Below, piece after piece: positions 22,975 through 34,549 of a stretch of 64,000 nucleotides of DNA (position 1 is the stretch's first letter; each line of letters opens with the position of its first letter). The translations under genes and the position numbers were made by a program. The notes under the pieces were generated by a model. That model saw only the letters and a list, made by a program, of their open reading frames with translations. It was not told where the DNA came from and made no database searches. This DNA comes from Halichondria panicea (Eukaryota > Porifera > Demospongiae > Suberitida > Halichondriidae), in contig NC_087387.1 in the NCBI RefSeq assembly GCF_963675165.1, forward strand, positions 5,544,990 to 5,608,989. Direction: 5' to 3'.

Positions 22975-24153
22975 ATGCAAGTCTCATGCTTCTTTCTGCT
23001 ATTAACTGTTGTCACCACTGTCACAGCACAACCAGGTATTACAATATGACTGTAGCTCAGAGCAAAGATATATTCTAGAATTGTGTACAGAATGTTTAGA
23101 CGGACAAATTCGTCTTCCTGAAGTAACAGACACACTTCTTGACTGTCACAATGGAGAATGGAGATGGATCTGTCATGATGCAAGTCAGTGGAACAATTCG
23201 AGATCAGAAGCTACTTGTGAAAAACTGGGATATTCGAATAAATTTGGTAAGTGAGATGTGTTCTAAGTAAAATAATTCTGCTTAGTTTACAACATTTATT
23301 TTATTTTATCTTTATTATTGTTATAGGACTAGCGACCGGGTATTTTCAGAATGGTTCAAGAAGAGTAGTCACTCTGAGTGACTGCAATGGACCAGGACTA
23401 ACAGAGTGTACAGTGACACCTAGTGACAGCTATAACTCTCTTGTGCGACTAGTGTGTCTCACGGGTTAGTAACAATTTGTAGAGATGCATAATGTTATGC
23501 ACTACTAATAATTACAGTTACCTGTGCTGCTGATGGAGAGACAAGACTGGTGGGTGGATCCACTGACAGAGAGGGACGAGTGGAGATGTGTGTGGGTGGC
23601 CGATGGAGGACAGTTTGCACTGACAGTCAAAACCTGGAAGTTCTGGCAAGAGGCGTTTGTTTACGAACAGGAATTCAAAGTTTAGTGTTAGAAGGTGATG
23701 ATCATATAATATAGCCATTTACTTGTAACAACTGATAGCACAACTATATATACAGGAAGCACTGTGGCAGTAACTAACTCATTTCCTCATGGAGCATTTC
23801 CAGAGTACAGCCTGAAGTGCGTGCAGCGACCCGGTGAAGATTTGCGCTGTACTCCAGTTCAACAACAATGTGACAGCTTTGTGGACCTTGGAGTTGTTTG
23901 TACGCAATGAATGTTCTAGGACTAGTACACTGTCTACACTGTCAACTAGCGTACATGCAACTACACCGTTGCCTAGTACAACATGCGGCCCTATCAAATC
24001 AGATTTTAAATTAGACTTTAAATGTACTGGTAATTCCACCAACCTCACTGCTGGCATTGGTGTACTGGTGGCTCTGTTACTAGCCATATCAGTTGGTTGG
24101 ATAGTGTCCTGTGTTATTCTACTCAGGAGAGGACAGACTGTGCACAAACAACA
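22975..24153 (+). pseudogene. SRCR receptor, class II, truncated after SRCR2, tail exon lost
   Basis: Exons 22975-23035, 23091-23246, 23327-23464, 23518-23694 and 23756-24153. In the last, 17 bases (AAGAACTATGAAGATCT in relatives) are missing straight after the final SRCR2 cysteine codon, giving VVCTQ then TGA at 23908-23910. The downstream membrane sequence is still readable in its old frame, but no tail exon follows; the intron runs into unrelated AT-rich DNA after 24228. As it stands the gene would encode a secreted two-SRCR protein of 228 residues. SRCR1 also lacks EY before its cysteine (LLDCHNGEW). It is either a pseudogene or a soluble form. Confidence 0.7.
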
Positions 24154-24502
24154 GTGAGTGGCCCTAAACACACACCTCATGTTTACCCATGCTAATGTGT
24201 TCCTTTTTACTGCTACATTCCCACGCAGTATAATAATAATTATGAGCAAAATGATAATTATAACTGTCTCTTAATTGTCATTATTGTCAAGTCTATATAC
24301 TGTACTGCTATATCTTGCATTAAAGTGATTACTGGCATTTCATCGACAATAATATGCATGCATCATTGACAAGTGAATTTCGCTATAGCAAACAGGAACA
24401 GGAAATTTACTGCAGTGGTAAATGAGTAAATGTATACATCCTGTACACAATTGCATATAGAGGTAATTCAACTTTAAATAGCCATTGTGTACAGCCATCA
24501 AA
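24154..24502 (+). other. Spacer replacing a lost tail exon
   Basis: No gene is seen. It starts as the normal receptor intron (CACCTCATGTTTACCCATGC) up to a CCCACGCAG acceptor, then continues with TATAATAATAATTATGAGC where the tail should be. From about 24400 it is the upstream region of the next gene. Confidence 0.6.
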
Positions 24503-26071
24503 ATGCAAGTCACAAGCTTATTGCTGTTGGCCACTACTGCCATTGCTACAGCTCAGTCTCCAGGTATATAGCTATGTGTGTAGTGAATAAACCATTGCTA
24601 AACCTTCAATGTAGAGTGCTTCAATGGACAACTTCGTGAATCTAATACAACACTTAGTTTACTTGAGTACTGTTATGATGGAGAATGGAGAAGGATCTGT
24701 TCCACAAACGGTCAGTGGAAGGATACTGATATGTCAGTGGCGGTCTGTACAGAACTGGGCTACAGTGAATCTGGTAAATCAACTATTAAATTTTTTGTAT
24801 GGATATAAATTAACGTGGTTATTCATTTTAGAATCAACTACAATTCAAACAATTTGTCGAAATCCAAATCCTCCAATAAAAGTGTTCATTCTGAGTGACT
24901 GCAAAGAACCAGGACTAACCAATTGCACAGTGGCATCCAGTGACAACTGTGTTACCTCATGCTTTATTGTGAGCTTACAAACGTGCAACACAGGTTAGAT
25001 GATTTTTGGAATGAATATTCACCTAAAACAATTTTGAATTTCAGCCAACTGTGCTGATGGAGAGATAAGACTGGTGGGTGGATCTACTGACAGAGAGGGA
25101 CGAGTGGAGGTGTGTGTGGGTGGCAGGCGATGGAGGACAGTTTGCACTGGCAGTCAAGAACTGGCAGGAACTGTTTGTTCACAAATGGGATACATCTTTG
25201 AAGGTAACAGGTCTGAACAGATAAATTCATGTATATATTGCGAATGTCCAACAGAGAGCCCTGTGGCAAACTCATTTCCTCCTGGAGCATTTCCAGAGTA
25301 CAGACTAAACTGTACGCAACTAAGCAATGGAATATGGCACTGTAGTCCAGTTAAAGAACAGTGTGACAGCTTCGTGGAACTTGGTGTAGTTTGTTATGAA
25401 CGCTCAAAAAACAGCACATCTACACAGTTACCTTCTATAGCACGGACCCCCGGCAACGAAGACACTACAAGAACTGGCAATTCCACCACCTTCATTGCTG
25501 GCATTGGTGTACTGGTGGTTCTGTTACTAGCCGTATCAGTTGGTTGGATTGTGTCCTGTGTTATTCTACTCAAGAGAGGACAGACTGTGCACAAACAACA
25601 GTGAGTGGTCCTAAACACATACCTCATGTTTACCCATACTAATGTGTTGTTCCTACTAAATGTTGTTTACTGCTATTCCCACACAGTGTTGATGCAGGTA
25701 CTATCTCAACAAGGAGCAATCAGAGCTACACACAACAGAACATCAACACACAGCTCTACGCTGAGGCCACCCCTCCTGATAAAACCTACAATAGGCTGAA
25801 CAGAAGTGATAAACAGACGGAGGAAATTGCTACCTATGATTATGCTGATCCCAACCAGATAAGAGTAGAGCGTTCCCAAGCAACCAACCCACCACCAGTG
25901 AGTGGTGAAGCTATCGTGAGAGAAGAGGAGTTCTACATTGCTGAGGATCACACGTACGCAGCTGTCAATAAGAAAGCCAAGAAGAAAAAGAAGCTGAAGA
26001 TTGCAGAATCGGATGGAGAGGGAGAGAGTGAAGCCCCGCCTCCTTTTGTCAGCACCCTGGCTGAAGTGTAA
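24503..26071 (+). CDS. SRCR-SRCR membrane receptor, class I with own head, intact
   Basis: Six exons: 24503-24563, 24615-24773, 24832-24993, 25045-25203, 25255-25600, 25687-26071; 423 residues, the shortest intact member. Signal MQVTSLLLLATTAIATAQ. SRCR1 is the most divergent (LLEYCYDGEWRRICSTNGQW, second half TICRNPNPPIKVFILSDC). SRCR2 is the class I form (GTVCSQMGYIFEG), yet its second half is fused to the membrane exon as in class II. The stalk is short (STSTQLPSIARTPGNED). The tail is typical and ends in TAA instead of TAG. Confidence 0.87.
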
Positions 26072-26349
26072 GGTGGTGGTGACGGAACACTGTGAACTGA
26101 GAGTGAGTCAGACAATTATATAACTTTACTGACTGAATTAAAACATTCATAGTAGCTTTAGCTAGAAATTGAAAACACAATTGATTACACCAATACGTTA
26201 GTACACTATTATTGAGACAGTAAATTTTCTAAGTCACAGTTTTTAAGGAAGTAAATTTTAATTGTCATTTCCTGTATAAAAATACAATAGTTGGATGTCA
26301 TAGACAGTATTATTTGCATATAGAAAGATCAGTCTAGCTCGTAGTCAAC

Positions 26350-27972
26350 ATGAAAGTTTTGCATGTACTACTGCTATCTATCATCACCATTGTATCAACT
26401 CAACAACCACAAGGTATGTATTTGCTATAGACATCTACTGCTTTGAGTTTCCTAATTACGAAACGTTTACAGAATGTTTGAATAGACAACTTCAACAAAC
26501 AAACAAAATTTCTGATATCTCTGAGTACTGTCACCATGGAGAATGGACATTCATCTGCCATGGTGACAGTCAGTGGAACCAAGAGAGGACAATATCTGCA
26601 TGCACACAACTGGGTTACAGTAACTCTGGTGGTAAGTTAGTTACCAAGTGCATAGGAGTAGATAGCTTGTATGTATCTTATAGGAATAGCAGGAGGAGGG
26701 CAATGTGGGTCTACTCAAAGAAAAGTTGTCACACTGACTAACTGCAGTGAACCAAGACAGCATCTCACAGAATGCATGGTCACGGCCAGTGAAAGCTGTA
26801 CTACCTGTTCTATATTGATTTTAACATGCTTCCCAGGTTCGTTCATATAATTATAACAAGGTTGCCATTTATTCATTATTTATTTATTTCAGCTATCTGC
26901 ACTCATGGAGCCCTAAGACTGGTGGGTGGATCCACTGACAGAGAGGGACGAGTGGAGGTGTGTGTGGGTGGTCGTGAGGGTGGTCGTTGGAGGACAGTTT
27001 GCACTGGCGGTCAAGCACGGGCAGGAGCCGTTTGTTCACAAATGGGATACACCTTTGAAGGTAAGAGAGTGGATTGTTAAATGTGCTATGAATTTTATCC
27101 ATCAATAGAGAGCACTGTGTCAAACTCATTTCCTCCTGGATCATTTCCAAAATACAGACTAAACTGTACACAACTAAGCAATGGAACATGGCACTGTAGT
27201 CCAGTTGAACAACAATGTGACAGCTTTGTGGAGCTTGGAGTTGTTTGTATAAACTATGAGGAGTTTTATCAACGTTCAAGGAACAGAACACTATCTACAC
27301 AGTTACCTCCTATAGAAAGCACCCCCAGCAATGAAAGAGGCACTACATCTAAACCTGCTGACAATTCCACCACCTTCATTGTTAATAATTCCACCACCGT
27401 CATTGCTGGCATTGGTGTACTGGTGGCTCTGTTACTAGCTGTATCAGTTGGTTGGATAGTGTCCTGTGTTATTCTACTCAGGAGAGGACACCCTGTGCAC
27501 AAACAACAGTGAGTGGTCCTATTAACACACACCTCATGTTTACCCATACTAATGTGTTGTTCTTACTAGATGTTGTTTACTGCTATTCCCACACAGTGTT
27601 GATGCAGGGACTATCTCAACAAGGAGCTACACACAACAAGACATCAACACACAGCTCTACGCTGAGGCCACTCCTCTTGATACAACCTACAGTAGACTGA
27701 ACAGAAGTGATAAACAGACTGAGGAAATTGCTACCTATGATTATGCTGATCCCAACCAGATAAAAATAGAGCGTTCCAAAGCAACCAACCCACCACCAGT
27801 GAGTGGTGAAGCTATCGTGAGAGAAGAGGAGTTCTACATTGCTGAGGATCACACGTACGCAGCTGTCAATAAGAAAGCCAAGAAGAAAAAGAAGCCAAAG
27901 ATGGTAGAATCTGATGGAGAAGGAGAGGGTGAAGCCCCGCCTCCTTTTGTCAGCACCCTGGCTGAAGTGTAG
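26350..27972 (+). CDS. SRCR-SRCR membrane receptor, class Ib, intact
   Basis: Six exons: 26350-26413, 26473-26631, 26684-26836, 26893-27060, 27109-27508, 27597-27972; 439 residues. It is the intact twin of the pseudogene at 10123. Signal MKVLHVLLLSIITIVSTQQ. SRCR1 has ISEYCHHGEWTFICHGDSQW. SRCR2 has an insertion GGREGGRW and ARAGAVCSQMGYTFEG. The stalk has three NST sequons, and a two-fold repeat NSTTFIVNNSTTVIAG precedes the helix. The tail lacks the NQ pair after STRS, as in the 5951 gene, and has PKMVESDGEGEGEAPPP. Confidence 0.87.
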
Positions 27973-28587
27973 GGTGGTGGTGACTGAACACCGTGAACTG
28001 AGATATTGACACTAACTAATGCTGCCTGTAAAACGTCCATGCATAGTAGTATATAGAGAGTGAATACACAAAATGGGTGATATTGTACTGTAGTACGCTC
28101 ACATAATTATTATAACATATCAGCTAAAGTGCCCTTTCAGTTTCCTAAGGAAGTAAAAGTTGGCAACTAGGTGATTCGTTTTATAACACATATACAGGAA
28201 ACTGAATCGAGGATCATAATATTATAAGAATACAGTGGACATTAATTTTGCTGCATCAAGTAAAAGTAAGAAACTGACCAATCTGAGTGCCTGGATACGA
28301 GGTAACAATTATTCTGTCATTATTGATCACGCGTTTCAGACAGGAATACTAAATACATCATTATTATGCACAGTATGTATGCGTTCGATACTTATTATGA
28401 TTTGCTCTTGTACAATTAAGTCATATAATTCTACCAGACCCCATATACCTGCATGGCAATTACGATAATATTATGTTTTCTCAGTGATTGATACGGGATG
28501 TTGATATAGGATGTAGATTTAACATAACCAACAACGAGGTAGCTAGTATATGCCATTCACTCTAAGAACTGGCAACTTTCAGTCAAA
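27973..28587 (+). promoter_or_regulatory. Class II upstream region
   Basis: No gene is seen. It is a copy of the class II spacer with deletions (GGAAACTGAATCGAGGATC, GATCACGCGTTTCAGACAGG, TTCACTCTAAGAACTGGCAA). Confidence 0.55.
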
Positions 28588-30206
28588 ATGCAAGTCTCAA
28601 GCTTCTTTCTGCTATTAACTGTTGTCACCACTGTCACAGCACAATCAGGTATACAATACTTATGACTGGAGTTTAGAGCAACACTCTGAGAATTGTGTAC
28701 AGAATATTTAGACGAACAACTTCGTCTTCCTGAAGTAACAGACACACTTCTTGAGTACTGTCACCATGGAGAATGGAGATGGATCTGTCATGATGAAAGT
28801 CAGTGGAACAAAATTGAGATATCAGAAGCTATTTGTGAACAACTTGGATATTCGAATCCTTTTGGTAAGTGCTCATGAGATGTGTTCTAAGTCTGCTTAT
28901 ACTTTATAAGACAACATAAAATCGTACTTATAATAATTATAGCACAAGCAATGGAGTATTCCACGCATAATGGGGAAAGAAGAGTAGTCACTCTGAGTGA
29001 CTGTAATGGGCGAAGAGTAAAAAAGTGCACAGTGACACCCAGTAAAAGTTGTAACTCGGTTGTGCATCTAAGGTGTATCACAGGTATAATGTCGAAACCT
29101 ATAATGTTATGCGCTACTAAACGTATCTATATAATTAGACAACAGTGACAAATGTGCTGATGGAGAGATAAGACTGGTGGGTGGATCAACTGACAGAGAG
29201 GGACGAGTGGAGGTGTGTGTGGGTGGTCGCTGGAGGACAGTTTGCACTGGCAGTCAAGACCTGGCAGGAGCCATTTGCTCACAAATGGGATACATCTTTG
29301 AAGGTAACAGAGGAGTGATAAATGCATGTACTAACTACGCTATTCAAATGTATTTACTGCCTACAGAAAGCACTGTTATTAATTCATATCCTCCTGGAGC
29401 ATTCCCAGAGTATAGACTAAACTGTACACAACTAAGCAATAGAGCATGGCACTGTAGTCCAGTTGAACAACAATGTGACAGCTTTGTGGAGCTTGGAGTT
29501 GTTTGTATAAACTATGAAGAGTTTTATCAACGTTCAAGGAACAGCACACCATTTACACAGTTGCCTCCTATAGAATGCACCCCCAGCAATGAAAGAGGCA
29601 CTACATGTGCTGACATTTCCACCACCCTCTTTGCTGGCATTGGTGCGCTGGTGGCTCTGTTACTAAGTGTATCAGTTGGTTGGATGGTGTCCTGTGTTAT
29701 TCTACTCAGGAGAGGACACCCTGTGCACAAACAACAGTGAGTGGTCCTAAACACACACCTCATGTTTACCCATACTAATGTGTTGTTCTTACTAAATGTT
29801 GTTACTGCTATTTCCACACAGTGCTGATTCAGGTACTATCTCAACAAGGAGCAATCAGAGCCACACACAACAGGACATCAACACACAGCTCTACGCTGAG
29901 GCCACCCCTCCTGATACTACCTACAGTAGACTGAACAGAAGTGATAAACAGACGGAGGAAATTGCTACCTACGATTACGCTGATCCCAACCAGATAAGAG
30001 CAGAGTGTTCCCAAGCAACCAATCCACCACCAGTGACTGGTGAAGCTATCGTGAGAGAAGAGGAGTTCTACATTGCTGAGGATCACACGTACGCAGCTGT
30101 CAATAAAAAAGCCAAGAAGAAAAAGAAGCCGAAGAATGCAGAATCTGACGGAGAGGGAGAGAGTGAAGCCCCGCCTCCTTTTCTCAGCACCCTGGCGGAA
30201 GTGTAA
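28588..30206 (+). CDS. SRCR-SRCR membrane receptor, class II head on class I SRCR2, open
   Basis: Six exons: 28588-28648, 28703-28864, 28943-29083, 29139-29303, 29367-29736, 29822-30206; 427 residues. Signal and SRCR1 are class II (MQVSSFFLLLTVVTTVTAQS, LLEYCHHGEWRWICHDESQW), but SRCR2 is class I (LAGAICSQMGYIFEG) and the stalk resembles the class Ib gene beside it. The first SRCR1 cysteine is tyrosine (EYLDEQLR, where relatives have ECLDGQLR). Exon 4 uses an acceptor 12 bases upstream of the expected place (ATTAG), adding DNSD. The tail starts ADSGTISTRSNQSH and ends in TAA. Confidence 0.85.
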
Positions 30207-30523
30207 GGTGGGGGTGACGAAACACTGTGAACTGAGAGTAAGTCAAATGTTTAACTGACTGACTGAAATTAAATGTAAAACATTCATATAGTAGCTTTAG
30301 TATAATCATTATAATTATGTACAGAGAGAGATTGAATACATGATTCATTACAAATTAGTACAATAATTATTATATATATAGAGAGAGAAACGATTCATTA
30401 CACCAAAAAGTTATAAGAGTACTTATACATACTTATACGTTTACTCTAAAGAGTAAACCTTCTAAGTCGCAGTTTAAGAAGGAAGTATATAAAGATCACT
30501 CTTACTAGCTCTTATTAGTCAAC
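30207..30523 (+). promoter_or_regulatory. Upstream region of MTVLN-type head
   Basis: No gene is seen. AT-rich (TATATATATAGAGAGAG), with a TATATAAAG motif near 30487 ahead of the pseudogene ATG. Confidence 0.5.
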
Positions 30524-31035
30524 ATGACAGTTTTGAACATACTACTCCTATCTATCGTCATTATTACTTCAACTCAACAACAACAAGGTATGTAAACCAT
30601 ACACCTATAGGCTTTGAATTTCCATGAATTGTTTACAGAACGTTTAAATGGACAACTTCGAGAAACTACTTCTAATTCCCTGGAGTACTGCATGTTACCA
30701 TGCCATGGAGAATGGACATTCATGTCATGATGACGGTCAGTGGAACCAAGAGAGGACAATTGCATGCACACAACTGGGTTACAGTAACTCTGGTGGTAAG
30801 TTAGTTATGAAGTGAGGAGTAGAATAGCTTGTGTATGGAATAGCAAATGGACCATGTGGTACTACTACACAAAGAAAAGTTGTCACACTGACTAACCACA
30901 GTGAACCAGGACAGCATCTCACAGAATGTATGGTCATGGCCAGTGACAACTGTACTAGAGTAGACTACCGAATTTTGTCAGACGTCAATAATTGTCAGCT
31001 TAAAGTGTGTATAATTGCACGAACAAAATGAGATT
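30524..31035 (+). pseudogene. Decayed SRCR gene head (MTVLN type)
   Basis: The signal exon is intact here (MTVLNILLLSIVIITSTQQ). The SRCR1 exon starts with the cysteine codon changed (AACGTTTAAATGG), carries extra bases at TACTGCATGTTACCATGCC, and has lost the ATCTGC cysteine codon. The second-half exon is still recognisable to about 30990. It is the least decayed of the four. Confidence 0.75.
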
Positions 31036-31521
31036 GATTCTAACTAACTGCACACACCAATAGGTAGCTATGGGACTACTAACTAGTGAAAATTTGGATG
31101 GGCCAAGTCGCTTCCAGTCGGAGCTGTGATCACTAGAAAAACTGTCCAATCATTTTGATTTTCGGCGAGTGTATTCTTATAGTAAATCTAGTTAGATGTG
31201 CTACTGCATGAACTGTCACTCTAAATGTTGATTAGCTGGTTGTTATGTTTCTTTGAGTGCATTAAGACTTGAACGACAGCCTTTTAAATATGAATAGATT
31301 ATGAAAAGGTACAGAACTTGCATTCACAACTCATGTATATTCTCCAAGACCATCCCCTTCCTTTTCTGCATGACAGCAGATAATAACATGAACTACCGCA
31401 ACTAGTGTTTCCTGTTGACATGATTATATCAAATGCTGTACTCAACTTTTAGTCTCGCATTACAGTTATATACTTCTCTCTAAGCTGTAACAAACAAAGC
31501 AGTATAAAAGAGTGACTCACT
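31036..31521 (+). promoter_or_regulatory. Upstream region of class Ia gene
   Basis: There is no coding sequence. It is a copy of 2091-2553, with the TATA box at its end. Confidence 0.55.
31503..31510 (+). promoter_or_regulatory. TATA box of class Ia gene
   Basis: TATAAAAG within GCAGTATAAAAGAGTGACTC, 19 bases from the ATG at 31522. Confidence 0.6.
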
Positions 31522-33349
31522 ATGACCAGTATGACTGTTCACTGTGTAGTAATCATTGGAATGCTACTGTTGTTAATCATTTCAACTATCGGCACTGCTC
31601 AACAAGGTATAATTATATGTCAAGTACACTAAGTATGTATGTTCATCAAGTAATCTATAAGTAGATAGGCAGTTTACTGTGCAAATATAGAGTGCTTCAA
31701 TGGACAAGTCCGTAAACTTGTTTCTAATCTCCTTGAGTATTATTACAACGGAGAATGGAGATTGGTCTATTACTCAGAGAGTCAGTGGAGTCCGGATATG
31801 ACAAGGGCTGTGTGTGCACAACTGGGCTACCACGATTTTTTCGGTAGTTATAATAATTATAATTATATAGCGTGTATGAAGTATACACAGTCGGCATAAT
31901 TATTTCTAATAGTAACGCTGAAAGGGTCACGTCAGAGTGGTGCAGGAAAATTTATCACTCTGAGTGAATGCAACAAAACAGGACTAACAGGATGCATAGA
32001 GACGCCCAGTGAAGACAACTGTACTGAGTGCTCTCTTGTGTTTCTACAGTGTATCGCAGGTTCATCTCAGTTTTAATACTTTTTTGTATACACACCATGT
32101 CATTCTCATGTATATAGTTGTATGTATCATAATTATTATATACAGCTAACTGTGCTGATGGAGAGATAAGACTGGTGAGTGGATCCACTGACAGAGAGGA
32201 GCGAGTGGAGGTGTGTGTAGGAAGTCCCCAAACTTTATGGAGGACAGTTTGCACTGGCAGTCAAGAACTGGCAGGAGCCGTTTGTTCACAAATGGGATAC
32301 ATCTTTGAAGGTCTAAACAGATAAATTCATGTATTGCAAATGTAATTACTAACTACAGGAGGCACTGTGGCATTGCCTGACGTATTTCCTCCTGGAACAT
32401 TTCCAGAGCACAGATTAAACTGTACACAACTAAGCAATGGAGCATGGCACTGTAGTCCAGTTGAACAACAATGTGACAGCTTTGTGGAGCTTGGAGTTGT
32501 TTGTAAGAGCTATGAAAATCTGTACGATGAATGTTCAACGAACTGTACACTGTCAAAATTGTCAGTAACTACACAGTAACCTACCACCAAGCAAGGTAAT
32601 GTTATATAGGCAATAAACTAGTATTTTACTGCATGACATCCCTAATATATAGTTACTACTCAAAAGGAAGCTGTTTGTGCTAACAATTCAACTGTGACTG
32701 TAATCACTCCAGTGGTATGCACATGTACTGATGACAACAAGTCTACATGTGCTGACAATTCCACCACCTTCATTGCTGTCATTGGTGTACTGGTAGCGGT
32801 GTTACTAGCTGTATCAGTTGGTTGGATAGTGTCCTGTGTTATTCTACTCAGGAGAGGACAGACTGTGCACAAACAACAGTGAGTGGCCCTAAACACACAC
32901 CTCATGTTTATCCATACTAATGTGTTGTTCTTACTAGATGTTGTTTACTGCTATTCCCACACAGTGTTGATGCAGGTACTATCTCAACAAGGAGCGATCA
33001 GAGCTACACACAACAGGACATCAACACACAGCTCTACGCTGAGGCCACCCCTCCTGATACAACCTACAGTAGACTGAACAGAAGTGATAAACAGACGGAG
33101 GAAATTGCTACCTACGATTACGCTGATCCCAACCAGATAAGAGTAGAGTGTTCCCAAGCAACCAACCCACCACCAGTGAGTGGTGAAGCTATCGTGAGAG
33201 AAGAGGAATTCTACATTACTGAGGATCACACATACGCAGCTGTCAATAAGAAAGCCAAGAAGAAAAAGAAACCAAAAAATGCAGAATCTGATGGAGAGGT
33301 AGAGAGTGAAGCCCCACCTCCTTTTGTCAGCACCCTGGCTGAAGTGTAG
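31522..33349 (+). pseudogene. SRCR receptor, class Ia, single nonsense codon after SRCR2
   Basis: Seven exons: 31522-31606, 31691-31843, 31913-32059, 32146-32310, 32359-32595, 32653-32878, 32965-33349. All splice sites and both later exons are sound. The only truncating defect is TAA at 32577-32579 (ACACAGTAACC, where relatives read ACACAGTCACC), 17 codons past the last SRCR2 cysteine. The product would be a secreted two-SRCR protein of 256 residues. SRCR1 has lost both cysteines of one expected pair (LEYYYNGEWRLVYY). Otherwise it is closest to the gene at 2554. It is either a recent pseudogene, a soluble form or a polymorphic stop. Confidence 0.75.
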
Positions 33350-34549
33350 GGTGGTGGTGACTGAACACTGTGAACTGAGATATTGACACTAACTTATGCT
33401 GCCTGTAAAACGTCCATAGTATAGTATAGAGAGAGTGAATACACAAAATGGGTGATACTATAACAATATTGTCCTGTAGTACGCTCACATAATTATTATA
33501 ACATTATGACAGTGCCCTTTCAAGGAAGTTTAAAGAATAATGTTGGCAACTAGGTGATTCGTTTTAAAACACGTATATACAGGAAACTGAATTGAGGAAC
33601 AAATAAGAATAACAGTGGTGCTGCATTAAGTACAAGTATGGTAACTGACCAATCCGAGCGCCTGGAGACTTGCCTCAAGGTAACAATACCAAATTGTCAT
33701 TATTAATCACACGTTTCAGACAGGAATACCGAATACATCATTATTATAATTATGCACAGTATGAATGCATTTGCGTTTGCTCTCTTTAATTATGACTCTT
33801 GTACATATAATTATGCATTCTACCAGACCCCTCATCCTGTCATAGAATAGCCTGCATACTCAGGTACATTAAGGACTGGGACCAGCAATTATTGTTGATT
33901 CAGCGAAAACGAAGCTCCGCCCACGATTTTTACTATCAATTGTGCAGTAAAAATGGAGTTTTGCTGCTCTAATCTTTAGCTCAAATTCCGGAGTGTCAAA
34001 CCTTAGTTTAAGTGTTTACTTTTTAGTGCAGTAGTTAGTTCAAAGCTATATGCAGGCACTACCGTTAGCGCCTAACAGTGGGATCAATGAAAAGTAAGTT
34101 ATTAGCCTTTACATGCAAAATATTAAGCTTAAAAAGTACTTTATTTAGAAAATCTCACCTTTAGCTGATCCCACTGTTAGGCGCTAACGGTAGTGCCTGC
34201 ATATAGCTTTGAACTAACTACTGCACTAAAAAGTAAACACTTAAACTAAGGTTTGACACTCCGGAATTTGAGCTAAAGATTAGAGCAGCAAAACTCCATT
34301 TTTACTGCACAATTGATAGTAAAAATCGTGGGCAGAGCTTCGTTTTCCCTGAATCAACAATAATTGCTGGTCCCAGTCCTTAATGTACCTGAGTAGCAAG
34401 TACGATAATATTTCTCAGTAATTGCTAAATAATTAGGCATGTTGATACAGGATGTTGATACAGAATGTAGATTAAATAGGCATAACCAACAATGGGGTAG
34501 CTAGTATATGCCATTCCCTCTAAGCACTAATCGACGACTTTCGGTAAAC
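33350..34549 (+). promoter_or_regulatory. Class II upstream region split by a foldback element
   Basis: The class II spacer runs from 33350 to about 33856 and resumes at 34396 (GCAAGTACGATAATATTTCT), continuing to TTCCCTCTAAGCACTAATCG before the ATG. The inserted DNA is listed separately. No gene is seen. Confidence 0.6.
33859..34393. mobile_element. Foldback (palindromic) transposable element, 535 bp
   Basis: Two arms of about 228 bases (33859-34086 and 34165-34393) are near-perfect reverse complements with a 78-base spacer. The ends are CTCAGGTACATTAAGGACTG, and a TA dinucleotide flanks each side. Sister spacers without the insert (CCTGCATGGCAATTACGATA near 14720) show the empty site. There is no coding capacity, so it is a non-autonomous element. 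The TA target suggests Tc1/mariner-type mobilisation. Confidence 0.85.
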
